Shown: positions 1 through 9,548, counted from the stretch's first letter. The stretch is 64,000 bases of DNA from Streptomyces sp. GKU 895 (GCA_002027195.1 MWJO01000020.1:31987-95986), one strand, 5' to 3'. Numbers and translations: made by a program. Notes: generated from the sequence alone by a model not told the origin.

Positions 1-35
1 GGTTGGTTCGCTCGTCGGCAAACCCGACGGTCTGT

Positions 36-713
36 CTACTCGTCGTCCAGGCCGCGCTCTATCGCGTACCTGACCAGCTCCACCCTGTTGTGCAGCTGGA
101 GCTTGCCCAGGGTGTTCTGGACGTGGTTCTGGACCGTGCGGTGGGAGATGACCAGGCGCTCGGCGATCTGCTTGTAGCTCAGGCCCTTGGCGACAAGGCG
201 CAGCACCTCGGTCTCGCGGTCGGTGAGTTCGGGCGCCTTGGGCTGGTCGGCGTCGGCGGCGGGCGCGGGCTCGGAGGCGAGGCGGCGGTACTCACCGAGG
301 ACCAGACCGGCGAGGCCCGGCGTGAACACCGGGTCCCCGACCGCCGTCCGGCGCACCGCGTCGAGCAGCTCCTCCGTGGACGCCGACTTCAGCAGATAGC
401 CGGTCGCGCCCGACTTCACGGCCTCCAGCACGTCGGCGTGCTCGCCGCTGGCGGACAGCACCAACACCCGCAACGCCGGGTTGTGGCCGACGAGTTCCTT
501 GCAGACCTGGACGCCGGGCTTGAGCGGCAGGTTCAGGTCGAGCACGAGCACATCGGGTCCGGCCGCCTTGGCCCGGCGTACCGCCTGGTCGCCGTCGCCC
601 GCGGTGGCCACCACCTCGAAGCCGGACTCGCCCAGGTCGCGGGCGACCGCGTCGCGCCACATCGGGTGGTCGTCGACCACCATCACCTTGATCGGGCCCT
701 GCTGCTCACTCAT
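36..713 (-). CDS. NarL/LuxR-family response regulator
   Basis: 225-aa DNA-binding response regulator. The N-terminal receiver has the acidic pair near residues 14-15, the phosphoacceptor Asp about residue 59 in VLDLNLP, and the conserved Lys about 109 in YLLKSA. A C-terminal LuxR-type helix-turn-helix (about 160-220) begins LTDRETEVLRLVAKG. The start ATG overlaps the stop of the upstream histidine kinase by 4 bp, so the pair is translationally coupled and presumably one phosphorelay. The signal and regulon cannot be read from the sequence. The partner resembles the MacS family, but that assignment is from memory of the family. Confidence 0.93.
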   Translation of the reverse strand: MSEQQGPIKVMVVDDHPMWRDAVARDLGESGFEVVATAGDGDQAVRRAKAAGPDVLVLDLNLPLKPGVQVCKELVGHNPALRVLVLSASGEHADVLEAVKSGATGYLLKSASTEELLDAVRRTAVGDPVFTPGLAGLVLGEYRRLASEPAPAADADQPKAPELTDRETEVLRLVAKGLSYKQIAERLVISHRTVQNHVQNTLGKLQLHNRVELVRYAIERGLDDE

Positions 714-1924
714 CGCTGTCCTGCCTTCCCCCGTGAAGCCTTCGGTACCTTCAGTTCGACCTCCGTGCCCTGCCCGGGCACCGAGATCAGCTCGGCGCTG
801 CCGCCGAGGTCGCGCAGTCGCCCCCGGATGGACAGGGCGACCCCCATCCGCCCCTCACCCTCGGCCTGGGCGAGCCGCCCCTCCGGGATGCCCGGCCCGT
901 CGTCCCGTACGGTCACGATCACCTCGTCGGGCTCGTCCTCGACCAGGATCCACGCGCGCGCCTGCTCCCCCGCATGCTTGCGTACGTTGTCCAGGGTGGC
1001 CCCCACCGCGGCGGCCAGCTCCCGCGCGGCGGCCGGGGGCAGCTCCACCGGCGCACCGGGCTCGGCGAAGCTGACCTTGGCGGCGGCGAACGGGGCCAGC
1101 AGGGCGCGGAGATCGACGGGACCCTCGGGCTCCGGCTCGTCGACGGCCCGTACGACCGCGCCCAGGGCCGCGTCCTCGGACGCCCAGGAGACCCGCGTCA
1201 GCCCGCCGGAGACCAGAGTGCGCAGCGCCACCTCCTGCTCGCCCGCCATCCGGCCCAGCTCGGCCGCCTCGCCGCCGAGGACGGCGCCGCGCCGCTGCAC
1301 CATGGCCAGCACCTGGAGCACGCTGTCGTGGATGTCCCGGGCCAGCCGCTCCCGCTCCCTGGTCGCCGCCTCGATCTCCAGGGCGCGGGCGAGGGTGCGC
1401 TCGGAGGCGCGGGCGACCTCGACGACGTAGCCGATGGCGATGGAGGCGACCCAGACCAGGATCACGTTGTGGATGGTGTCCCGGGCCGGGGCACCGCGCT
1501 CGATGAGGTTGGCGACGGCGACCGGCGTGGAGGCGAACGCGGCCCAGCGCCAGCCGCCCTTGATGGCGAACGCGAGGACCGAGCCGGCCGTCCATATCGA
1601 CGGCAGGGTCGGGCCGCCGCTGTCGATGTGCGCGTCGTTGACGACCAGCGGGGTGAGCACGATGCCGGTGAGGGCGATCGTCAGGTCGGCGGCGAGGAAA
1701 CGCTTGGTGCAGGCCGCCTCGTTCTGGACACGGGGCAGCGTGGCGAGCGTCCACACGCACAGGACGACGAAGTAGCCGATGGCGATGCCGGGGCGGTCGT
1801 AGTCGTCGTACTGCGTGGCGAACAGGCCCACCGCGTACAGCATGGTCAGCACCCGGTAGCCGGTCAGCGCACGCCACAGCGGCAGTTCGACCGACATCCT
1901 CATGACACGCTCACGCCTGGCCAT
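710..1924 (-). CDS. MacS-like sensor histidine kinase
   Basis: Membrane histidine kinase of up to 404 aa. The first ~160 residues hold several hydrophobic segments with little periplasmic loop. The HisKA_3-type phosphoacceptor motif is RERLARDIHDSVLQ, and the HATPase domain has the N-box DNVRKHA and a G-box VRDDGPGIP. It lies directly upstream of and overlaps the response regulator (ATGA). The start is uncertain: internal ATG codons at 1903 and 1897 (before VELPLWRALTGY) would remove a basic N-terminal extension. This architecture resembles NarL/MacSR-type pairs rather than PhoR types. Confidence 0.9.
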   Translation of the reverse strand: MARRERVMRMSVELPLWRALTGYRVLTMLYAVGLFATQYDDYDRPGIAIGYFVVLCVWTLATLPRVQNEAACTKRFLAADLTIALTGIVLTPLVVNDAHIDSGGPTLPSIWTAGSVLAFAIKGGWRWAAFASTPVAVANLIERGAPARDTIHNVILVWVASIAIGYVVEVARASERTLARALEIEAATRERERLARDIHDSVLQVLAMVQRRGAVLGGEAAELGRMAGEQEVALRTLVSGGLTRVSWASEDAALGAVVRAVDEPEPEGPVDLRALLAPFAAAKVSFAEPGAPVELPPAAARELAAAVGATLDNVRKHAGEQARAWILVEDEPDEVIVTVRDDGPGIPEGRLAQAEGEGRMGVALSIRGRLRDLGGSAELISVPGQGTEVELKVPKASRGKAGQR

Positions 1925-1953
1925 GTCTCCCCCACCCGTCCCCCAGGAGCCCG

Positions 1954-2715
1954 CTAGGACCCGGAGCGTTCCTTCTCAGCCTGCGTGAGGGCGGCCTTCG
2001 CCGCCTTCTCGGCTTCCTTCTCGGCCTTGGCCGCCTCCGCGATCTGCCGCTTGGCGGCGGTCGCGTAGATGTCGACGTACTCCTGGCCGGAGAGCTTCAT
2101 GATCTCGTACATGACCTCGTCGGTCACCGCGCGCAGCACGAAGCGGTCGTGCTCCATGCCGTGGTACCGGCCGAAGTCCAGCGGCTTGCCGATGCGGATG
2201 CCCGGCCGCATGAGCTTGGGCATCACCTTGCCCGGCGGCTGGATCTTCTCCGTGTCGATCATGGCGACCGGGATGACCGGCGCGCCGGTGGCGAGCGCCA
2301 CGCGCGCGAGGCCGCCCGGCTTGCCCCGGTAGAGGCGGCCGTCGGGCGAGCGGGTGCCCTCCGGGTAGATCCCGAACAGCTCACCGCGCTCCAGGACCTC
2401 GATGCCGCTCTTGATGGCCGCCTCGCCCGCGCCGCGCGCGCCGGAGCGGTCCACGGGGAGCTGGCCGACGCCCTTGAAGAAGGCGGCCGTCAGACGGCCC
2501 TTCACCCCGGGCGTGGTGAAGTACTCGGCCTTCGCGATGAAGGTGACCTTGCGGTCGAGGACCGCGGGCAGGAAGAAGGAGTCCGAGAAGGAGAGGTGGT
2601 TGCTCGCCAGGATCGCGGGGCCCTCGGCCGGGATGTTCTCGGCGCCCTCCACCCAGGGCCTGAAGGCGACCTTCAGCGGCCCTCCGATGGCGACCTTCAT
2701 CGTTCCGTACAACAA
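1954..2715 (-). CDS. 1-acyl-sn-glycerol-3-phosphate acyltransferase (PlsC family)
   Basis: 253-aa acyltransferase, probably acylating lysophosphatidate in phospholipid synthesis at the inner membrane face. The catalytic block is SNHLSFSDS (NHx4D) and the substrate-binding block is YPEGTRS; both are intact. The C-terminus is a Lys/Glu/Ala-rich tail. The start is a TTG (or the adjacent TTG at 2712): a strong AGGAGG lies 7 nt upstream, and the first ATG, at about 2700, is poorly placed relative to it. It precedes the histidine kinase by 29 bp on the same strand, so co-transcription is possible. Confidence 0.9.
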   Translation of the reverse strand: MLYGTMKVAIGGPLKVAFRPWVEGAENIPAEGPAILASNHLSFSDSFFLPAVLDRKVTFIAKAEYFTTPGVKGRLTAAFFKGVGQLPVDRSGARGAGEAAIKSGIEVLERGELFGIYPEGTRSPDGRLYRGKPGGLARVALATGAPVIPVAMIDTEKIQPPGKVMPKLMRPGIRIGKPLDFGRYHGMEHDRFVLRAVTDEVMYEIMKLSGQEYVDIYATAAKRQIAEAAKAEKEAEKAAKAALTQAEKERSGS

Positions 2716-2869
2716 CCGAGTGCCTCCTGTGTCTGTCGATCAGACCTTAACCCGGAGCACCGTCGAAGGAGCCGACGACCCTGGTCGGTGTCAGTGCGGT
2801 CGCGTACGGTGAAGTACCTGCGCACGATCCCATGAACACGCAACCGACCCCATGAACAGGAGACCGAAG

Positions 2870-3652
2870 GTGCCGGTCCTCCCTGGAGCCGAGCCGTTCC
2901 GCCATGAGGGCGGGGAGACGGGTGTCCTCCTCTGCCACGGTTTCACCGGTTCCCCGCAGTCGCTGCGCCCCTGGGCGGAGCACCTCGCCGAGCGCGGCCT
3001 GACGGTGTCGCTGCCCCTGCTGCCGGGCCACGGCACCCGTTGGGAGGACATGCAGCTCACCGGCTGGCAGGACTGGTACGCCGAGGTGGACCGCGAGCTG
3101 CGCGCCCTCACCGAGCGCTGCTCCGCCGTGTTCGTGGGCGGCTTGTCGATGGGCGGCGCGCTCGCCCTGCGCCTCGCGGCGAAGCACGGCGACGCGGTGC
3201 GGGGCGTGATCGTCGTCAACCCGGCGAACCGTATGCACGGCCTCGCGCCGTACGCCCTTCCGGTGGCCCGTCATCTCCTGCGGTCGACTCCGGGCATCGC
3301 CGACGACATCGCCAAGGAGGGCCGGCACGAACTGGGCTACGACCGGGTGCCGCTGCACGCCGCGCACTCCCTGCGGGCCTTCTTCCGGCTGGCCGACGGC
3401 GAGTTGCCGCAGGTCACCCAGCCGCTGTTGCTGCTGCGCAGCGCCGAGGACCATGTCGTACCGGCCGCCGACTCCGCGCGCGTGCTGAGCCGGGTGTCGT
3501 CGACGGACGTATCGGAGATCGTGCTGGAACAGAGCTATCACGTGGCGACGTTGGACCATGACGCGGAGCGGATCTTCGAGGAGAGCTCCGCGTTCATCGG
3601 CCGGCTCGCCGCCGGCTCCGGCAGCAAGGAAGGGACGGCCGTACGTGGCTGA
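2870..3652 (+). CDS. alpha/beta-hydrolase (carboxylesterase/monoacylglycerol-lipase-like)
   Basis: 260-aa serine hydrolase. The oxyanion-hole region is LLCHGFTGSP, the nucleophile elbow is VGGLSMGG, the acid is probably in LRSAEDHVVPA, and the catalytic His is in EQSYHVATLDHD. This pattern fits EstB/EST30-type carboxylesterases. I prefer the GTG at 2870 to the ATG at 2852 because AGGAG lies 7 nt upstream of the GTG. The stop overlaps the start of the next gene by 8 bp. The physiological ester is unknown. Confidence 0.9.
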   Translation: MPVLPGAEPFRHEGGETGVLLCHGFTGSPQSLRPWAEHLAERGLTVSLPLLPGHGTRWEDMQLTGWQDWYAEVDRELRALTERCSAVFVGGLSMGGALALRLAAKHGDAVRGVIVVNPANRMHGLAPYALPVARHLLRSTPGIADDIAKEGRHELGYDRVPLHAAHSLRAFFRLADGELPQVTQPLLLLRSAEDHVVPAADSARVLSRVSSTDVSEIVLEQSYHVATLDHDAERIFEESSAFIGRLAAGSGSKEGTAVRG

Positions 3653-4271
3653 GTACGACTCGGACCGCGAGGACCGGGAGAACCGCGACGACCGCGATGA
3701 CCGCGACGGTCTCGGCCCGGAGGAGCAGCACGTCCCCTTCGACGAGGCCGCCGCCTGGGAGGCGATCGTCGCCGGGTACGGCGAGGAGCCGCCGGACCCG
3801 CCGGGCGCCAAGCCGTTCAAGTCGGTGGAGGACCTGGCCCTGCTGGAGCCGGAGACCAACGACACCGACAGCGGCACCGCCCCGGCAGCCGAGAAGCCGA
3901 AGGCGGACGAGAAGCCCGCCCCGGCCAAGCCGCTGGGCAGCTCCGTGGCCTTCGCGCCCGGCGTCGGCCCGCGCGACTACACGACGCCGGAACCGACCGA
4001 GGACGACTTCGACGAGGACGACGAGGGTCACTTCGTCCCGCCGGAGCCGCCCCCGCTGCCGGACGCCGACACCACGGCCAAGTTCGCGTGGCTCGCGGTG
4101 CTGGGCGGTCCGCTGCTCCTGCTGCTGGCGGTCCTGCTCCGCTGGGACATGACCTGGTGGCTCGCCACGATCGGGATCGGCGGCTTCCTGGGCGGCTTCG
4201 CGACGCTGGTGATGCGGATGCGGACGGACGAGGACGAGGACGACGACCCCGGCCGGGGAGCCGTCGTCTAG
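3645..4271 (+). CDS. hypothetical acidic membrane protein
   Basis: 208-aa protein not assigned to a named family. The first ~140 residues are very acidic, Pro-rich and probably disordered. Two hydrophobic segments follow (starting KFAWLAVLGG and WWLATIGIGG), then a short acidic tail, suggesting a C-terminally anchored small membrane protein. The GTG start is preceded by AAGGAAGGGA and overlaps the esterase gene by 8 bp, so the two are coupled. The 3' end overlaps the convergent EEP gene by 4 bp. Function unknown. Confidence 0.8.
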   Translation: MAEYDSDREDRENRDDRDDRDGLGPEEQHVPFDEAAAWEAIVAGYGEEPPDPPGAKPFKSVEDLALLEPETNDTDSGTAPAAEKPKADEKPAPAKPLGSSVAFAPGVGPRDYTTPEPTEDDFDEDDEGHFVPPEPPPLPDADTTAKFAWLAVLGGPLLLLLAVLLRWDMTWWLATIGIGGFLGGFATLVMRMRTDEDEDDDPGRGAVV

Positions 4272-4981
4272 TTGGCGGGAACTCTGAGGGTGGCCAGGAC
4301 CGGGAGGTGGTCCGTGGCCGCCCTCAGGTCTGTCTCGGGCAGATGCAGCGGCACCCCGCAGCCGAGCACCTCGATGCCCTTCGTCGCGAAGATCGCGTCG
4401 ATGCGCTGATGCGGCTCGCTGTGGACCCAGGTGTGCTCGCCGCCGTCGGGGGCCACCGCCCAGCAGTCCTGAAGGCTCTCCGAGAGGCGGCGGAACGTAC
4501 GGCCGCCGGGGCGCTCGTTGAGGTCGCCGCCCGCGACGGCGTGCTCGACGCCCATGCCGGCGACGCGGTCGAGGAGCATGCCGGCCTGCTCGTAGCGCTC
4601 GTCCTTCTGGAGGCTGAGGTGACAGCTGAGTACGCCGAGGCGGGCGTTGCCGAACCGCACGACGGCGGTCGCGAAGCCGCGGCGGTGCTGCGCCGGCGTG
4701 AGCGGGAGGAGGACGTCTTCTGTGCGCTCCACGGTGGCGCGGAGGTCGCAGAGGATCGCCGGGCCCGCGGCTGTGGCGCCGCCGGTGAGGATGACGAGGT
4801 CGGCCGCGCGGGCCAGGCGGGCGAGTTTCTTTCGCCAGCGGAAGAAGCGGGGGGCTTCTTGGACGAGGACGAGGTCGGGTGCGCAGGCCTTGATGACGCG
4901 GGTAAGGGCCGCGGGGTCGTCCCGGAGTGAACGGACGTTGTAGCTGAGGACGCGGACGAGGGCGGAATCGTCAGGTGCCAT
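4268..4981 (-). CDS. endonuclease/exonuclease/phosphatase (EEP) family protein
   Basis: 237-aa EEP-fold metal-dependent phosphohydrolase. Family motifs are present in order: SYNVRSL near the N-terminus, DLVLVQE (metal-binding Glu), GGDLNERP (catalytic Asp/Asn), QRIDAIFA, and the C-terminal ATDHLPVLA Asp-His pair. The substrate (DNA, phosphoinositide-like or other phosphodiester) cannot be inferred. No signal peptide is evident. It is convergent with the acidic membrane-protein gene. Confidence 0.88.
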   Translation of the reverse strand: MAPDDSALVRVLSYNVRSLRDDPAALTRVIKACAPDLVLVQEAPRFFRWRKKLARLARAADLVILTGGATAAGPAILCDLRATVERTEDVLLPLTPAQHRRGFATAVVRFGNARLGVLSCHLSLQKDERYEQAGMLLDRVAGMGVEHAVAGGDLNERPGGRTFRRLSESLQDCWAVAPDGGEHTWVHSEPHQRIDAIFATKGIEVLGCGVPLHLPETDLRAATDHLPVLATLRVPAN

Positions 4982-5045
4982 GTCGTTGATTTTTGCGCCC
5001 CATAGCTCGGGGCGCGAGGTGTATGCGCGAGTGCCGGTTCAGTGT

Positions 5046-5072
5046 GGCTGGTCGCGCAGTTCCCCGCGCCCC
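5046..5072. repeat. dispersed Streptomyces intergenic repeat, copy 1
   Basis: Intergenic element with the 20-nt core CGCGCAGTTCCCCGCGCCCC (5053-5072), preceded by GGCTGGT. A second copy with one mismatch over 27 nt is at 39158-39184. I recall this motif as very common between Streptomyces genes. It sits between glkA and the EEP gene. Its function is unknown. Confidence 0.7.
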
Positions 5073-5097
5073 CGAGGGACGTCACGCAGGCGCTTGT

Positions 5098-6051
5098 TTA
5101 CATGATCGGGTCGGGTTCGCGGGCCAGGTCCGCCGCGCCCACCATTCCCGCCTTGTTGCCCAGCTGGGCCGCGATCACGTCCGCCACCGGGCGCCAGTTG
5201 CCGCCCACCAGCCAGCGCTTGTAGGACTTGCGGATCGGGTCGAGGACCAGTTCGCCCTCGTCCGAGAGGCCGCCGCCGACGATGAAGGCGGACGGGTCGA
5301 AGAGGGAGGCCAGGTCGGCGAGGCCGGCGCCGGCCCAGCGGGCCAGCTCGCGGTAGGAGTCGACGGCGACCGGGTCGCCCTGCCGGGCGGCGACGGAGAT
5401 GTGCTTGCCCTCGATGCCCTCGGGCGAGCCGTCACCGAGGGCGAGCAGCACCTCGGCGCGCTCGGGGGTGGCGTTGGCGCGCTGCTTGGCGTACCGGACG
5501 AGGGCGCGGCCGGAGGCGTACTGCTCCCAGCAGCCCTGCGAGCCGCAGCCGCACAGCAGCCCGTCCGGCACCATGCGGATGTGGCCGAACTCGGCGGCGA
5601 CGCCGAAGTGGCCGCGGCGCAGCTTGTTGCCGATGATGATGCCGCCGCCGAGGCCGGTGCCGAGCGTGATGCAGATGACGTTGCGGTGGCCCTTGCCGGC
5701 ACCGAACTTGTACTCGCCCCACGCGGCCGCGTTGGCGTCGTTCTCGACGACGACGGGGAGGCCGACGCGGGCCTCGACCTTCTCCTTCAGCGGCTCGTTG
5801 CGCCAGTCGATGTTGGGCGCGAAGTAGACCTCGGAGCGCTGCCGGTTGACGTAACCGGCGGCTCCGATGCCCACGCCGATGATCTCGTGACCTGCGCGTG
5901 CGCCCTCGACGGCGGAGGCGATGGCGTCCACGATGCCCTCGGGCGTGCCCGGGGTCGGCACCTTGAAGGTCGAGAGGATGTTGCCTTCCTCATCGACCAC
6001 GCCGGCCGCGATCTTCGTGCCGCCGATGTCGACGCCGATGGTGAGTCCCAT
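5098..6051 (-). CDS. glkA: ROK-family glucokinase
   Basis: 317-aa cytoplasmic glucokinase (glucose + ATP to glucose-6-phosphate), matching the length I recall for Streptomyces GlkA. The N-terminal phosphate loop is GVDIGGTKIAAGV. The ROK sugar-binding/zinc region runs EFGHIRMVPDGLLCGCGSQGCWEQYASG in two adjacent blocks, with the Cys cluster and GHI His intact. The ATP site is VVENDANAAAWGE followed by ITLGTGLGGGI. In Streptomyces, GlkA also takes part in carbon catabolite repression (family knowledge). No special regulatory site was seen upstream. Confidence 0.96.
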   Translation of the reverse strand: MGLTIGVDIGGTKIAAGVVDEEGNILSTFKVPTPGTPEGIVDAIASAVEGARAGHEIIGVGIGAAGYVNRQRSEVYFAPNIDWRNEPLKEKVEARVGLPVVVENDANAAAWGEYKFGAGKGHRNVICITLGTGLGGGIIIGNKLRRGHFGVAAEFGHIRMVPDGLLCGCGSQGCWEQYASGRALVRYAKQRANATPERAEVLLALGDGSPEGIEGKHISVAARQGDPVAVDSYRELARWAGAGLADLASLFDPSAFIVGGGLSDEGELVLDPIRKSYKRWLVGGNWRPVADVIAAQLGNKAGMVGAADLAREPDPIM

Positions 6052-6105
6052 GAATCCCTCAGTTTCGGTCGAGCCCCGCTACGGCCCACCGTACCCGAGG
6101 GGGCT

Positions 6106-6587
6106 CTAGTCCAGGTCGATGCGCTCCCCCGGACCGGCCTCCTCGCCGCCTTCCCGGGGCTTGGCGTCCCGCTGGGTCCAGCGCTGTTCCTGGGCCTGGA
6201 CCGCGGAGCGGTAGGCGGCCAGCAGTTCGGTGCCGGCCGCCGCCAGGTGGTCGAAGACGTCCGGGTTGCGTTCGATGACGGGCTCGACGGCGCCTTGGCC
6301 TGCTGGACGACCTGCTGCACCACCTGCTGGGCGGCCGGTCCGGCGACCGCCCCGAACAGCGGCGACTGGATCGAGGACAGCTTGTCGGTGACGGCGTCGA
6401 CGAGCTTGCGCAGTTCCTCGGCGGCCGAGCCGGGCGGCGGGCCGTAGCTCGCGCGGCGGCGGGCCTTCTCCGCCGCGAGGTCCTCGGCGCACGCCGTCGC
6501 CCACGCGTCGGCGTCGGTGGCCCGCACCTCGTCAGCCTCGGCCTCGCGCTCCGAAGCGGCGTCTGACGGGCGGAGCTCTTCGCTCAT
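6106..6587 (-). CDS. DUF5304-like hypothetical protein, frameshifted
   Basis: Acidic N-terminus (SEELRPSDAASE), an Arg-rich RRRASYGPPPG segment, and a Gln/Val-rich helical middle (AAQQVVQQVVQQAKA). At about 6290 the frame breaks. Restoring one G/C base joins VEPVIERNPDVFDHLAAAG and an EQRWTQRDAKPREGGEEAG tail, giving about 160 aa. The gene lies upstream of glkA on the same strand with a 54-bp gap. It resembles a conserved Streptomyces protein; the DUF number is from memory. Function unknown. The break is most likely a sequencing error. Confidence 0.75.
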
Positions 6588-6659
6588 GACGGACTCCTGA
6601 CTGCGTTGCGTCCTTACGACGTTACCCGAACGGCCGCACCGGATTCACGGGGTCTGCGG

Positions 6660-7849
6660 CTAGAGATCCGGGTCCGGATTCGACGGGGTCTGCGGCCAGA
6701 GATCCGGGTCCGGCGCGAACCGGACCCGCAGCTCCCCGTCCCGCAGCGCGGCCCCGGCGACCGTGCACCGGCGCAGCGCGGACGGCAGCGGCACGATCCG
6801 CCGGAACTGCCCGGCGGCGACGACGAGTTCGTCCCCGCGCCGGATGAGGTCCAGCTGGTCCCGTATCGCGCCGGGGAGCGGCACGTGCCACACCAGCACG
6901 CCGTCCTCGGCCAGCCGGTCGACGACCGGCCACTCGACGCGGGAGGAGGCCTCCGGCGCGCCGGGCACCACGAGTGCGCCGAGGTCGTCGAGGCCGCGCG
7001 GGTCCCGTCCGGCGTGGGCGATCTCCACGACCTCGTACGTCTCCCGCCACTCCTCCAGCGTCTTGCGCTGCTGGGCGACGGGCCCGGCGAGCCAGTTGTC
7101 GGCGGGCACGTCGGGCAGGACCCGGTTGGCGATCAGGTGCTCGGGCCGCAGCCCGCGCAGGGCGAGCCCGAGGCCGGCGTCGCGCACGGCGTCGGCCCCG
7201 GCGGGACCGGGTTCGGCGACGAGGCGTACGACGGTGTCGCGGTCGGCGATGACGGCCTCGACGGCGGCGAGCTCCAGGTCCCAGCGCGCGGTGGTCTCGT
7301 ACAGCCACTCCGAGGGCATCGGCACCCCGGCCAGCCGTCCGAGCACGGGCCGGAGCGCCCGCGCGGCCTGCCGTTCGGGCGGCAGCAGCCGGCGCAGATA
7401 GCGGCGCAGTTCCTCGGGGAGGGCGAGGAGGGCGAGGGCCTGCGGGGTGGGCGGCAGATCACGACGAGCAGGTCGTGGCGGTCGGAGAGGGCCGCGTCCC
7501 TGAGGGCACGCAGGAGGGTGAGCTCCTCGGCGCCGGGCAGCGGGGTGACCTCTTCGGGGTCGAGGCGGGCGGCGCCGAGCAGGTCGAGGACAGAGGAGGC
7601 GCGCTCCTGGAAGCCGGCGAGGTCGTCGCGGAAACCGGCGGTCGCGTCGGGCCGCCAGGCGGTGAGCCCCTCCCGGACCTCGACGGGCACCGGCCCCGTG
7701 GCCACGCCCAGGACCGCGCCGAGGGTGTCGGTCCGGTCGCCGCTGAGGAGGAGGGTCCGCTCACCCGCGCGCGTGGCGGCGAGGGCGGTGGCGGCGGCAA
7801 GGGTCGTACGACCGCTGCCGCCGGGACCGGTGATCAGGAGGGTGCGCAT
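6660..7849 (-). CDS. ArsA/anion-transporting-type P-loop ATPase, frameshifted
   Basis: The N-terminal Walker A is TLLITGPGGSGRTTLAAATA, as in ArsA/GET3-like deviant P-loop ATPases. The switch region around HDLLVVDLPP is broken at about 7460 by a one-base deletion that turns Val-Asp-Leu into Val-Ile-Cys. The C-terminal part (LAGVPMPSEWLYETTARWDLELAAVEA... through an Arg-rich RVRFAPDPDLWPQ end) is in the other frame. Reconstructed length is about 396 aa. Start ATG at 7849. No arsenic genes are adjacent, so I would not assign arsenite transport; Streptomyces paralogues are of unknown client. Confidence 0.82.
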
Positions 7850-7883
7850 GGGAGTGAACGGTAGATCCCCACGCGGCAAATCC

Positions 7884-8327
7884 CTATTCCGCTCCGGACT
7901 CCACCCGCTTCTTCAGCCCGGCGAGCGCCCGGTCGATGATGACCTTCTCGGCCTTGCGCTTGATCATCCCCAGCATCGGGATCTTGACGTCGACGGTCAG
8001 GAGGTAGGTGACCTCGGTCGCGCCGGTGCCGGTGGCCTTGAGGATGTACGAGCCGTCCAGCTGGCGCAGCATCTGGGACTTCACCAGCGTCCAGGAGACC
8101 TCGTTCTCCCCGGTCCAGGTGTAGCCGAGCACCTGGTCGTCCTTGATGGCGCCGGCGTCCATGACGAGCCGTACCTGCTCGGCGCGGCCTGCGGCGTCCG
8201 TCGCGAGGACCTCCGCCTGCTTCACCTCGCCGGTCCAGTCCGGGTAGCGGGCGAAGTCGGCGATCACCGCCATGACGTCGGCCGGTGCCGCCTCGATCGT
8301 GATGCTCGAGCTGGTGTGTTCCGCCAT
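7884..8327 (-). CDS. SRPBCC-family (START/polyketide-cyclase-like) protein
   Basis: 147-aa helix-grip protein. Family hallmarks are ITIEAAPADVMAVIADFARYPDW near the N-terminus, a central VRLVMDAGAIKDDQVLGYTW sheet and a long C-terminal helix with Lys/Arg residues. The start at 8327 is chosen because GGAGGAGCC precedes it; the ORF is open further upstream but without a ribosome site. It is 34 bp upstream of the ArsA-like gene on the same strand. It probably binds a hydrophobic ligand. It is a single domain of normal length, and the ligand is unknown. Confidence 0.87.
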   Translation of the reverse strand: MAEHTSSSITIEAAPADVMAVIADFARYPDWTGEVKQAEVLATDAAGRAEQVRLVMDAGAIKDDQVLGYTWTGENEVSWTLVKSQMLRQLDGSYILKATGTGATEVTYLLTVDVKIPMLGMIKRKAEKVIIDRALAGLKKRVESGAE

Positions 8328-8454
8328 CGCCGTGGCTCCTCCAGATGCGGGCCGGTAGGTCATGAAGCGTGCGCACGTGTGTGCAGCGTGAAGGCTACCG
8401 CGCACGTGAGCGGCCGACTTCACCGCCCGTCACCCCGCGGGCGTCACCGGTCCC

Positions 8455-9252
8455 TCACCATTCGAGCGCCCACGGCCGTCCGCTCCCCGCGAAGTGCCCG
8501 ACGTTGACGCACTCGGTCGCCCCGATCCGCATCCGGCGCACGAGCGGTTGGTGGACGTGACCGAACAGCGCGTACCGGGGCCGGGTGCGCCGGATCGCCT
8601 CCAGCAGCGCCCGGCTCCCCCGCTCGAAGCGGCGCGCGACGGTGTCGTAGACCAGCTCGGGCACCTCGGGCGGGATGTGCGTGCACAGCACGTCGACCTC
8701 GCCGACCGCCTCGATCTTGGCCGCGTACTCCTCGTCGCTGATCTCGTAGGGGGTGCGCATCGGGGTGCGCAGACCGCCGCCGACGAAGCCGAAGACGCGG
8801 CCGCCGATCTCCACGCGCTCGCCGTCGAGGACCGTGGTGCCCGGCCCGGCGTACTCCGCCCACAGGGACGGCATGTCGACATTGCCGTAGGTGGCGTACG
8901 TCGGTGTCGGGAACGCGGCGAACAGCTCGGCGTACTGCTTGCGTACGGCCTTCTCGATGGCGCTCGCCCGGTCCGTGCCGATCCCGGCCCACAGCCGGGC
9001 GCCGAACTCGCGGGCCTCCTCGAAGCGGCGGGCGGTGCGCAGCTCGACGATCCGGTCGGCGTTCTCGGTGCCGAACAGGTCCGGGAAGATGCCGCGGGAG
9101 TGGTCGGCGTAGTCGAGGAAGAGGACCAGGTCACCCAGGCAGATCAGGGCGTCCGCGCCCTCGCCGGCGGCGGCCAGGTCACGGGCGTTGCCGTGCACGT
9201 CGCTGACCACATGGACGCGTGTCCTGCGGTTTCGGGGCGGTGAGGGTGCCAT
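8455..9252 (-). CDS. calcineurin-like metallophosphoesterase
   Basis: 265-aa phosphoesterase. Dimetal motifs are present in order: VSDVHGN, CLGDLV, TYGNVDMPS, VLCTHIPPE and FGHVHQPL. This is the complete D-H / GD / GN(H/V)D / H / GHxH series. No signal peptide from the ATG at 9252, so it is cytoplasmic. Longer upstream reading is open but lacks a ribosome site. The substrate could be a phosphodiester, diadenosine polyphosphate or phosphoprotein; the sequence does not decide. Confidence 0.87.
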   Translation of the reverse strand: MAPSPPRNRRTRVHVVSDVHGNARDLAAAGEGADALICLGDLVLFLDYADHSRGIFPDLFGTENADRIVELRTARRFEEAREFGARLWAGIGTDRASAIEKAVRKQYAELFAAFPTPTYATYGNVDMPSLWAEYAGPGTTVLDGERVEIGGRVFGFVGGGLRTPMRTPYEISDEEYAAKIEAVGEVDVLCTHIPPEVPELVYDTVARRFERGSRALLEAIRRTRPRYALFGHVHQPLVRRMRIGATECVNVGHFAGSGRPWALEW

Positions 9253-9548
9253 GGCGATCAAGGGTAGGCGTGTGCGGCATACGTGAACAGTGGCGGCCGG
9301 ACCTGCGGTTACTGGCCAGTCATCAGACGCCTCGACTACTCTGCGCTGAGAAACACCAATCCGTGTGACGCAGCGAACATCTCGCCGGGACCCCCTGTCG
9401 GAGACGCCATACCGGCGGGTAACGTCCGGGCAGTCCAGTCGTGCTCGGGATTTCAACATCTGACTCCCTGAGCACCTGCCCGAGCCTTGGACCGCACCGT
9501 CGCATCGCACAACGTCGTGGCGCCGGCGCCTTATTAGGAGCAGCAGTC

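Noticed and set aside
2852..2869. ATG 2852 as start of the alpha/beta-hydrolase
   Set aside because: AGGAG lies inside the would-be coding region, 7 nt before GTG 2870, so the downstream GTG is better.
6606..8507. A 633-codon + strand frame across the ArsA-like and SRPBCC genes
   Set aside because: Antisense shadow in high-GC DNA; low-complexity composition and no ribosome site or domain.
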